NCBI GenBank assembly: GCA_964425645.1
Contig: CAYRNC010000099.1
Coordinates: forward strand, 1-6,333
Direction of reading: 5' to 3'
From: CAYRNC01 sp964425645
Lineage (GTDB): Bacteria > Bacillota > Clostridia > Peptostreptococcales > Anaerovoracaceae
DNA length: 6,333 nt
Numbering within the stretch: the stretch's first letter is position 1; each line of letters begins with the position of its first letter. Of the stretch, positions 1-5,650 are shown one piece after another. The position numbers and the translations under genes were made by a program. The notes below the pieces were generated by a model that worked only from the letters and a program-made list of their open reading frames with translations, made no database searches and had not been told where the DNA came from.

Positions 1-1
1 T

Positions 2-571
2 GCTTTTTTCAAAAAACATCCTCAGATCCAACCTGATGTATTTTTGGGAGATTCAGCTTTCGATACTATCGATATCTATTCAAAACTTCTAAATGATATT
101 AAGTTCAACAAAGCCTTCATTCCGCTTAATTCTAGAACAGCCTTAAAATATCCTGACTGCACAATCAACAAGGAAGGGCAACCATGCTGTCCCAAGGATT
201 CATCGCTACCGATGAAGCACGAGGGTAGCAAATCACATCTTCGTTGCGGCAAACCATCCATAAAGTTCGTTTGTCCTAAGATGAAGTGGGTTGGTGGACG
301 GTAAGTATAAACGCCGTACTTCTTGCAAAGCCCATTGCACCGATTCACCATGTGGCCGTATGTTCTATATTTATCCGGAGAAACAACAGTCGAAAGGTCA
401 ATTTTTCATTTTAAAGACAGCTTTCTTGTCGCAGGACGCAAAACTCGTAATGCGCAGACATTGCATGCAGACTTGCTACTTGCCGGAATCACACAGCTTA
501 TCACCGTGCTACTTGCGGATAAGATTAATCGCCGACAATACATAAGAAGTCTCAAACCGCTTATTGCTTGA
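2..571 (+). pseudogene. Degraded DDE transposase, 3' part (IS1182-like), frameshifted
   Basis: Remnant of an insertion-sequence transposase, open from the left edge of the window, so its start lies outside. Frame 2 reads AFFKKHPQIQPDVFLGDSAFD and continues through IPLNSR, CCPKD, GSKSHLRCGKP and KFVCPKMKWV to a stop at 302-304. The homologous reading moves to frame 3 (DGKYKRR, then CGRMFYIYPEK, to about 383). It then returns to frame 2 (TVERSIFHFKDSFLVAGRKT, then LHADLLLAGITQL and IRSLKPLIA) and ends at TGA 569-571. From memory of intact clostridial homologues, about 20 residues are missing between YPEK and TVERS. The DSAFD aspartate and the glutamate of VERS are the likely late catalytic acids of the DDE fold. 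Two frame breaks plus a deletion make it almost certainly inactive. That it is a transposase is secure; the IS1182-like family label is from memory and less sure. Confidence 0.85.
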
Positions 572-593
572 TTTTGGGTTTCATTCTTACCAC

Positions 594-637
594 ACTCCAA
601 GCCACTAATTCCGTTTAGTGGTATTTTCGCTTGGGGT
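594..637. other. Two-part imperfect hairpin downstream of the transposase remnant
   Basis: An inner perfect 7-bp stem (602-608 with 615-621, CCACTAA/TTAGTGG, loop TTCCGT) sits on an outer 8-bp stem (594-601 with 630-637, one G-T pair), with an eight-base bulge at 622-629. No T-tract follows, so it is a poor intrinsic terminator. It starts 23 bases after the transposase stop and could belong to the subterminal or terminal structure of the insertion sequence. The inverted repeats are seen directly; the role is inference. Confidence 0.5.
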
Positions 638-668
638 TAACCCGTTTCTTCTAAGATTTTTTAATTTC

Positions 669-684
669 TTATTCAGTTTTCAAG
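669..684 (-). other. rRNA-operon-spacer-like motif (possible remnant)
   Basis: On the minus strand these 16 bases read CTTGAAAACTGAATAA. Firmicutes rRNA operons commonly carry a very similar CTTTGAAAACTGAACA or CTTGAAAACTGAATA string in the 16S-23S spacer or leader, where it contributes to processing stems and antitermination. I see no 16S, 23S, 5S or tRNA sequence beside it, so it would be a detached fragment or a chance match. The resemblance is from memory, not from an alignment. Confidence 0.3.
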
Positions 685-871
685 ATGCTACACTTCTTTT
701 GATGGCGCTGTGCTAGCAATCATCCGTTCACCTTTTTTTTAATATCGTTTCACAATTACCTAGTAATGACTTCCCGGACTCGGAAAGTCACCGTTCTCAT
801 TTGAAGTATAAATTGTTTTCAGCATATCATCAAGAAATATTAAAATTTCCATGGATTTACTAAGGTTTTTT

Positions 872-878
872 TGTCGAA
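872..878 (+). promoter_or_regulatory. Spo0A-box-like heptamer TGTCGAA
   Basis: TGTCGAA matches the core Spo0A binding sequence known from Bacillus and Clostridium, and is flanked by T and A as in the longer consensus. It lies 7 bases before the TATAAT, in the -35/-10 spacer, where bound protein would more likely block than activate RNA polymerase. A seven-base match can occur by chance. Its placement in a promoter with a poor -35 is what makes it notable. Confidence 0.3.
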
Positions 879-885
879 AATCGCC

Positions 886-891
886 TATAAT
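886..891 (+). promoter_or_regulatory. Promoter -10 of the DUF3810 gene
   Basis: A perfect TATAAT lies 31 bases before the ATG at 923, putting transcription start near 898 with a leader of about 25 bases. No good -35 is found at 16-18 bp spacing (AGGTTT or GGTTTT at 863-869), so the promoter may be weak or activator-dependent. Confidence 0.55.
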
Positions 892-922
892 GGACATGCA
901 CTAAAGTTTCAAGGAGACCGCT

Positions 923-2044
923 ATGACTACCAACCAACGAAAAAGATACAGAAGCTGCGTATGGATTTCAGGATGCATGCTCATTTTATCCGCTACCCTC
1001 ATCATCCTGGCCAGAACAACGCAAGGATTTGCGAAATGGTACTCTGTTTCAGTTTTCCCAGTGTTTCAAAATACTTTAGGTCGTGCTTTTTCAATTCTGC
1101 CTTTTTCAGCATTCGAATTTGGCCTTTATACAGCCCTTGGATTTTTACTGTTTTCTTTTATTAAAATGCTGATCATTGCAATTACACGATCCGGGGATTT
1201 AAAAAAATATGGAGCAATCAGTTTAAAGCGCTTTGTATGCTTTGCAAGCTGTCTTATTCTGCTTTTCACCTTGTGCGGTTCAATTAACTACAGCCGTGTC
1301 GGATTCGCTGAAACAGCCGGATTAAGTGTTAAAAAATCTTCAAATGAGGAGCTGAAAAGCTTAGCTGAACTGTTAATTTCAGATATTGCAAAGCTGGAGA
1401 ATCAAGTGGCATTTGATGATGCCGGAGCATTCAACCTTTCGAAACAAATACTTAAAGAAGAAAGCATTGCAGCCATGAAAAATCTGGGCAGCAAATATCC
1501 CGCTCTGTCAGGATTTTATCCTGTCCCTAAACCTGTCGTCCTTTCGGAATATATGTCCGACCTGGGTATAACGGGTATTTTTTCGCCGTTTACCATGGAG
1601 GCTAACTACAACAAAGATGTCCCAGGCTATCTGATTCCCTACACCATATGTCATGAATTTGCCCACTTTAAAGGGTTTATGAAAGAAGATGAGGCCGGAT
1701 TTATCGCCTATCTTGCCTGTAAAGATTCTGCATCGCCTGCTCTTCGGTACAGCGGGGCAATGAATGCTTTGTCGTATACTCTTTCTGCATTTTATCAATC
1801 CGTCAGCCGGGAAGAATTCTCATCTCTATACAGTATGTTACCTGACCATGCGTCTAAACTGATTGATGAAGGCCGTAATTATTGGCGATCTCATACAAAG
1901 ACTATTACTACAGTAGCTGAGACTGCAAATCATCGGTATCTGACAGCCAATTCGCAGGCTGATGGGAGTAAAAGTTATGGAGGCATGGTAGATCTCATGC
2001 TCGCTTTTTATGCTCATACAATAAACAATGATACCGCTATTTAA
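923..2044 (+). CDS. DUF3810-family membrane protein with HExxH zinc-protease motif
   Basis: The protein has 373 residues. Three hydrophobic segments at about 13-31, 63-88 and 103-120 anchor it in the membrane. A large soluble domain follows with HEFAH at 244-248, a gluzincin-like zinc site in which His244 and His248 bind metal and Glu245 is the catalytic base. The nearby KEDEAGF (254-260) may supply the third ligand. Family-typical blocks also seen are PKPVVLSEYMSDLGITGIFSP (about 202-222, quoted to Pro222), EANYN (226-230), IAYLAC (261-266) and, at the C-terminus, a YLTANSQADG...SYGGMVDLMLAFY pattern. The family is conserved but poorly characterised, so the substrate is unknown. Start: ATG 923 is preceded by AAGGAG at 911-916, six bases away. 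It appears monocistronic; the 129 bases that follow contain a separate promoter. A start upstream is unlikely because the promoter lies there. Family call firm, proteolytic activity inferred. Confidence 0.88.
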   Translation: MTTNQRKRYRSCVWISGCMLILSATLIILARTTQGFAKWYSVSVFPVFQNTLGRAFSILPFSAFEFGLYTALGFLLFSFIKMLIIAITRSGDLKKYGAISLKRFVCFASCLILLFTLCGSINYSRVGFAETAGLSVKKSSNEELKSLAELLISDIAKLENQVAFDDAGAFNLSKQILKEESIAAMKNLGSKYPALSGFYPVPKPVVLSEYMSDLGITGIFSPFTMEANYNKDVPGYLIPYTICHEFAHFKGFMKEDEAGFIAYLACKDSASPALRYSGAMNALSYTLSAFYQSVSREEFSSLYSMLPDHASKLIDEGRNYWRSHTKTITTVAETANHRYLTANSQADGSKSYGGMVDLMLAFYAHTINNDTAI

Positions 2045-2097
2045 AAATCATTCTTATTATTTTTTTAATACCTCTAAGCTCAAAAAGATCTGTTTTA

Positions 2098-2106
2098 TGA
2101 TAAAAT
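2098..2106 (+). promoter_or_regulatory. Extended -10 promoter of the glycosyltransferase-dinB unit
   Basis: TGATAAAAT combines the TGn extension (2098-2100) with a TAAAAT -10 (2101-2106). The -35 position at 17 bp spacing (GCTCAA, 2078-2083) is poor, as often seen when an extended -10 is present. Transcription would start near 2113, leaving a leader of about 60 bases. No SOS operator is visible around it. Confidence 0.5.
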
Positions 2107-2173
2107 GAAAAAGAAAGCGTATTCCCGCATATTATGAAGGGGAACCTCAAATTCAGCAAAGCAGGAGATCAAA

Positions 2174-3460
2174 ATGCTAAAGGTTGGGATTTTCAATGAC
2201 AGCTTTCCCCCGACTGTGGATGGGGTTGCAAATGTAGCGCTAAACTATGCCCGAATCATACAGCATAATCATGGAAAAGTCGTTGTGGCTACCCCCTGGT
2301 ATCCTGATGTAACGGACGCCTATTCATTTGAGGTCGTACGCTATCCCAGTACCTATGTGAGCAAAAAACTTGCCTACAGGGCAGGAAATCCTTTTGACCC
2401 ACATATTATTCACTACCTTAAAAAAATGAACCTGAATATTATACATGCCCACAGCCCCTTCACTTCGGCTCTTCTTGCAAGAAACCTCCGGCTGCAGCAG
2501 AAAATGCCCATTATATTTACATATCATACAAAATACAACATCGACATAGAAAAAGTAACAGATCGAAATGCCATAAGAAGCGCAAGCATGAAACTTTTAA
2601 TCGCTAATATTAACGCCTGTGATGAGGTCTGGGTGGTATCGAAAGGCGCCGGTGAAAACCTGAGAAGTCTGGGTTTTAAAGGTAACTATATCCTTATGGA
2701 AAACGGTACGGATTTTCTAAAGGGTAGGTCCTCCGCAGAGCAGATTATCGAACAGAGAAGTCGACATGGAATACCCGATGGAATACCCATTTTCTTATAT
2801 GTCGGCCGCATGATGTGGTATAAAGGCATACGTTTGACTTTAGACGGGTTGAAAGTGGCAAAACAAAAAGGCCTGGATTTTCGAATGATATTTGTCGGTG
2901 AGGGGATTGACCTGCCGACAATTAAAAAATATGCGGAAAGCATCGGCCTAAACGACAAATGCATCTTTACCGGCCTTATACCGGACAGAGAACTACTTCG
3001 TACATATTACAGTCTTTCACATCTGTTTCTTTTCCCATCGACCTATGACACCAACGGAATTGTTGTAAATGAAGCCTCGGCATGCTCCTGTCCCAGTCTG
3101 CTTATTAAAGGAAGCTGTGCAGCGGAAAAGATTGTACAAAACCAAAATGGCATTCTAATCGATGAAGACCCTTATGAGTTGGCAGAAGCGACGCTATTTT
3201 TTGGAAGAAACCTGCACGGCCTCAAAAAAATCGGTGAAAACGCATCTAAATCCGTCTACCTTCCTTGGAATGAGGCGGTAAAAGAGGCATATAAACGTTA
3301 TGAATACATTTTAGACAACTATATACCGCGTAAAATATTTTACGGACTTCGCAATACACCATACTATCCGCGCAATATCCTTGCAGGTGCAGGAAAAAAA
3401 CTTCAAGTTCAACAAAGGTTTCGCTATCTAAAAGATAAAGTGATCCATTTGCGGCAGTAA
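2174..3460 (+). CDS. GT4-family glycosyltransferase, probably lipid or envelope acceptor
   Basis: The protein has 428 residues, a usual length for the GT-B fold GT4 family, which moves a sugar from a nucleotide-sugar donor to a lipid or glycan with retention of configuration. N-terminal acceptor domain: FNDSFPPTVDGVANV (7-21) is the glycine-loop region; HAHSPF (91-96) and TYHTK (116-120) are family landmarks. C-terminal donor domain: VGRMMWYKG (210-218) carries the Arg and Lys that contact the diphosphate, and Asp292-x7-Glu300 in YDTNGIVVNEAS is the acidic pair that binds the donor. Layout resembles diacylglycerol glycosyltransferases and PimA-like enzymes, but sugar and acceptor cannot be read from sequence. 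No signal peptide or transmembrane helix. The last 48 residues (381-428) are strongly basic, about 11 Lys/Arg against 2 acidic, which could favour the inner membrane surface. Start ATG 2174 follows AGGAG at 2163-2167. It lies 37 bases before dinB and is probably co-transcribed. Confidence 0.9.
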   Translation: MLKVGIFNDSFPPTVDGVANVALNYARIIQHNHGKVVVATPWYPDVTDAYSFEVVRYPSTYVSKKLAYRAGNPFDPHIIHYLKKMNLNIIHAHSPFTSALLARNLRLQQKMPIIFTYHTKYNIDIEKVTDRNAIRSASMKLLIANINACDEVWVVSKGAGENLRSLGFKGNYILMENGTDFLKGRSSAEQIIEQRSRHGIPDGIPIFLYVGRMMWYKGIRLTLDGLKVAKQKGLDFRMIFVGEGIDLPTIKKYAESIGLNDKCIFTGLIPDRELLRTYYSLSHLFLFPSTYDTNGIVVNEASACSCPSLLIKGSCAAEKIVQNQNGILIDEDPYELAEATLFFGRNLHGLKKIGENASKSVYLPWNEAVKEAYKRYEYILDNYIPRKIFYGLRNTPYYPRNILAGAGKKLQVQQRFRYLKDKVIHLRQ

Positions 3461-3497
3461 TATCATCGATTGATTTATCCCGGAGGAAAAATAACTT

Positions 3498-4736
3498 ATG
3501 AAACGTATTATCTTTCATGTGGATGTAAACAGCGCCTACCTTTCCTGGGAGGCGGTAAGGCAAATAAAAGAGGGAAAAGATGATCTCAGACTTATACCTT
3601 CCGCTATCGGCGGGGACAAGGATAAGCGGACGGGTGTCATCCTAGCAAAATCGATCCCGGCTAAGTTATATAAAATTAAGACCGGTGAGCCGGTTGCAAT
3701 GGCTTTGCGCAAATGCCCTGATCTTCTACTCGTTAAACCCGACTTCACCTTATATGAAAATAATTCTAATGCTTTCATTAACATCTGCCGCAGATATGCT
3801 CCGGTCGTTGAGAAATACTCAATCGATGAGTGTTTTCTTGACATGAGCGGAACCGATCGGATTTATCCTGATCCTTTTAATATCGCTGTAAGAATAAAGA
3901 ATGAAATTAAAAACACGCTGGGATTTACCGTTAATATAGGTATCGGGCCAAATAAACTTCTGGCGAAGATGGCGGGTGACTTCGAAAAACCGGATAAGGT
4001 GCATACTCTATATAGCGATGAAATAGAATCAAAATTTTGGCCCTTACCGATAGGAGTCTTATTTTCTGTAGGCAGGGCAACAGAAGAATGCCTTAAGAAG
4101 GCACAAATCAAAACTATTGGGGACCTGGCAAAGGAGGATCTTCCAAAAATACAGTCGCTTATCGGTATAAAGCCGGGTCTGCAAATTCATAATTATGCCA
4201 ACGGAATTGACGATTCGCCTGTCTTGGCATACGCAAAAGAAGCAAAAGGATACAGTATTTCAACAACGCTGGAAGAGGATGTAAGAACGACCGATGAGGC
4301 GTACAGGATTCTTCTTGCACTGGCAGACGGTGTTGCCGCCAGAATGAGAGCGGATAAAATAAGAGCCTATTGCATATCTGTCAGCATTCGAGGCAATGAT
4401 TTTGTAAACAGATCCCATCAAACAAAATTATCTATTCCAACAGATATTACTGCTGAAATCCTCGAAATTTCAAAAAGGCTCTTTATAGAATTATGGGATA
4501 AACAAATGCCTTTAAGACTACTTGGAATATCCCTTACCGATCTTACAAAGGATGTAAACATCCAGCAATCCTTTTTCTTTGACGGGCAAAAAGAGCGGGA
4601 GCGTAAATTGGATGAGGTTATCGATAAGATTAGAAAAAAATACGGAACGAAAACGATTGTAAGGGCCTCTGTTTTTGAATCAAATATCGATGTAGGGAAA
4701 AAACATAAAGCACAAATGGATAAGGGGCACATATAA
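3498..4736 (+). CDS. dinB: DNA polymerase IV (Y-family translesion polymerase)
   Basis: The protein has 412 residues and is complete. It copies past damaged bases at low fidelity, acting on the sliding clamp at stalled forks. Palm and fingers: HVDVNSAYLSW (7-17) has metal-binding Asp9 and Tyr14 at the steric-gate position that excludes ribonucleotides. YSIDECFLDMSG gives the acidic pair Asp110-Glu111. VNIGIGPNKLLAKMAGDFEKP is the conserved palm block, quoted to Pro. Thumb with helix-hairpin-helix around 185-240; little finger from about 250 (KGYSISTTLEED) to 350. QQSFF at 356-360 fits a beta-clamp binding motif, followed by a basic tail. The DVNSAY version differs from the DMDCFFA form of E. 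coli DinB and is the form I associate with clostridial homologues. Start: ATG 3498 with GGAGG at 3482-3486, an 11-base gap, slightly long. Second gene after the glycosyltransferase; no LexA operator is visible near either start. Confidence 0.93.
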   Translation: MKRIIFHVDVNSAYLSWEAVRQIKEGKDDLRLIPSAIGGDKDKRTGVILAKSIPAKLYKIKTGEPVAMALRKCPDLLLVKPDFTLYENNSNAFINICRRYAPVVEKYSIDECFLDMSGTDRIYPDPFNIAVRIKNEIKNTLGFTVNIGIGPNKLLAKMAGDFEKPDKVHTLYSDEIESKFWPLPIGVLFSVGRATEECLKKAQIKTIGDLAKEDLPKIQSLIGIKPGLQIHNYANGIDDSPVLAYAKEAKGYSISTTLEEDVRTTDEAYRILLALADGVAARMRADKIRAYCISVSIRGNDFVNRSHQTKLSIPTDITAEILEISKRLFIELWDKQMPLRLLGISLTDLTKDVNIQQSFFFDGQKERERKLDEVIDKIRKKYGTKTIVRASVFESNIDVGKKHKAQMDKGHI

Positions 4737-4762
4737 AAACCCTGTCGAAACCGACAGGGTTT
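4737..4762. terminator. Bidirectional intrinsic terminator between dinB and sodA
   Basis: A perfect 11-bp stem, AAACCCTGTCG (4737-4747) with CGACAGGGTTT (4752-4762), closes an AAAC loop. It begins directly after the dinB stop codon. On the minus strand the stem runs out into five Ts, then ATAT, giving a good terminator for the convergent superoxide dismutase. On the plus strand the T-run is short (TTT then ACTGTTTA), so termination there is likely but weaker. Confidence 0.85.
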
Positions 4763-4781
4763 ACTGTTTATGCACTGTTAT

Positions 4782-5378
4782 TTATTTTGGAATTGCAGCA
4801 AGCCTCGCCTCAACATCCTTCCAGGCTACAAGATTCCACCAAGCTTCAATCCAGGCAGGTCTTCTGTTTTGATATTTCAGATAATAAGCATGCTCCCAAA
4901 CATCACATACGAGCAACGGGGTAACACCCCAAACAGTCAGATCTTGATGCTTTTCCGCTGTCATTACTTCCAATCCGGACGAATAAGGATTCCAAACAAG
5001 CAACCCCCAACCCGATCCTTCAACTGCAGCAGTTGCCGCACTAAACTGTTTCTTGAAGGCTTCAAAGCTTCCAAAATCCCTGTCAATCTGCTTGGACAGA
5101 TTGCCTTGGGGCATACCTCCGCCGTTGGGCGACATATTCTCCCAAAAAAGGCTGTGCAATATATGTCCCGACCCATGAAAGGCCAGTTCTCTTTCCCAAT
5201 GCTTGATCAAAGCAAAGTCACCGGCCTTGCGTGCTACTGCAAGCTTTGCAACGGCGTTATTTAGCCCATCAACATAACCCTTATGATGCACATCATGATG
5301 CAATCTCACTGTTTGCTCATCATAGTGAGGCTCAAGAGCACTATAATCATAAGGCAGCTTTGGAAGTTCGTAGGTCAT
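4782..5378 (-). CDS. sodA: Superoxide dismutase, Mn/Fe type, cytoplasmic
   Basis: The protein has 198 residues, the usual bacterial length with no signal peptide. It converts superoxide to oxygen and hydrogen peroxide using one Mn or Fe ion per subunit. All four metal ligands are present: His27 in RLHHDVHHKGYVDGLN, His75 in GHILHSLFW, and Asp159 and His163 in DVWEHAYYLKYQNRRP. Metal choice: Gly71, four residues before His75, and Gln145 in AEKHQDLT resemble the Mn arrangement (glycine in the helix, glutamine from the C-terminal domain) rather than the Fe one. This is suggestive, not decisive, and cambialistic use is possible. Start ATG (5376-5378 on the complement) is preceded by AAGGAGGG, seven bases between GGAGG and ATG. 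It converges with dinB on the shared hairpin and diverges from the DUF6125-like gene. In an anaerobe it would serve oxygen tolerance. Confidence 0.95.
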   Translation of the reverse strand: MTYELPKLPYDYSALEPHYDEQTVRLHHDVHHKGYVDGLNNAVAKLAVARKAGDFALIKHWERELAFHGSGHILHSLFWENMSPNGGGMPQGNLSKQIDRDFGSFEAFKKQFSAATAAVEGSGWGLLVWNPYSSGLEVMTAEKHQDLTVWGVTPLLVCDVWEHAYYLKYQNRRPAWIEAWWNLVAWKDVEARLAAIPK

Positions 5379-5433
5379 AAAAACCCCTCCTTTTTAATCA
5401 TCAAATGTAATACCTACCTTTTAGGAACAGATC

Positions 5434-5446
5434 TCTTGAAACAAGA
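5434..5446. promoter_or_regulatory. 13-bp palindrome in the sodA leader, possible operator
   Basis: TCTTG-AAA-CAAGA is a perfect inverted repeat, 5-bp arms around three bases. It would lie a few bases downstream of the predicted sodA transcription start, where a bound repressor could block elongation. It does not match the 7-1-7 PerR/Fur layout, so no regulator is named. The symmetry is seen; the role is inference. Confidence 0.35.
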
Positions 5447-5457
5447 ATGTTATTGCC

Positions 5458-5486
5458 AGTATACCAAATGATGCCTGATATGTACA
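5458..5486 (-). promoter_or_regulatory. Probable sodA promoter
   Basis: On the minus strand, TGTACA (complement of 5481-5486, four of six to TTGACA) is followed after exactly 17 bp by TATACT (complement of 5458-5463, five of six to TATAAT). Transcription would start near 5451, giving a leader of about 72 bases that carries the palindrome at 5434-5446. Confidence 0.5.
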
Positions 5487-5606
5487 CTCCGGATAGCAGA
5501 AAGGAGTTCCTTTTTTCACAGAGCCTGCCCGCTTTTACACTTTATTCCCCCATTGCATCGGATAAAACATTTTTCCTTGTATTGTTTGTATGGTATTTCA
5601 CTTTGA

Positions 5607-5619
5607 ATTGTTTTACAAT
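5607..5619. promoter_or_regulatory. 13-bp palindrome with TACAAT, promoter region of the DUF6125-like gene
   Basis: ATTGT-TTT-ACAAT is a perfect 5-3-5 inverted repeat. Its right arm contains TACAAT (5614-5619), a plausible -10 that would start transcription near 5626, just before the ribosome binding site. A second possible -10, GATAAT at 5623-5628, has TTGAAT (5603-5608) upstream but at only 14 bp, too short for a normal promoter. Which is used cannot be settled by eye. Confidence 0.3.
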
Positions 5620-5650
5620 AGGGATAATTATGAGGAGGACAAGATTCAGC

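Larger units (their letters stand above)
572..870. other. Gene-free intergenic stretch
   Basis: I find no credible gene here on either strand. It is AT-rich, with an eight-T run at 733-740 and short homopolymer tracts. Besides the hairpin at 594-637 and the rRNA-spacer-like motif at 669-684, it holds a weak imperfect hairpin at 768-789 (GACTT/AAGTC outer arms with a mismatch, then a CCG/CGG inner stem). The stretch between the dead transposase and the next promoter reads as decayed or insertion-scarred DNA. Confidence 0.5.

Noticed and set aside
768..789. Imperfect hairpin considered as a terminator
   Set aside because: It has a mismatch after five base pairs, a short inner stem and no T-run, so it is listed only within the intergenic description.
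871..1164. Open frame overlapping the start of the DUF3810 gene in another frame
   Set aside because: It starts within the promoter and has no ribosome binding site. The overlapping frame encodes a recognisable family with a good ribosome binding site.
2041..2068. TTAAAAA/TTTTTAA inverted repeat as a terminator of the DUF3810 gene
   Set aside because: The stem is entirely A-T with a 13-base loop; it would be unstable and fits background AT content.
2041..3497. SOS (LexA) operator for dinB
   Set aside because: I looked for the Firmicutes CGAAC-N4-GTTCG type site before the glycosyltransferase and dinB and found no convincing match.
4743..4749. Second TGTCGAA Spo0A-like heptamer
   Set aside because: It lies within the stem and loop of the dinB/sodA terminator, not in a promoter, and is best explained as a chance match.
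4770..5264. 164-codon plus-strand open frame opposite sodA
   Set aside because: It is antisense to a superoxide dismutase with all metal ligands and starts next to the terminator with no ribosome binding site; it is a coding shadow.
5447..5650. Longer N-terminus for the DUF6125-like protein
   Set aside because: This frame is open by chance. It covers both divergent promoter regions and contains the AGGAGG that serves the ATG at 5651. The extra residues do not resemble the family.
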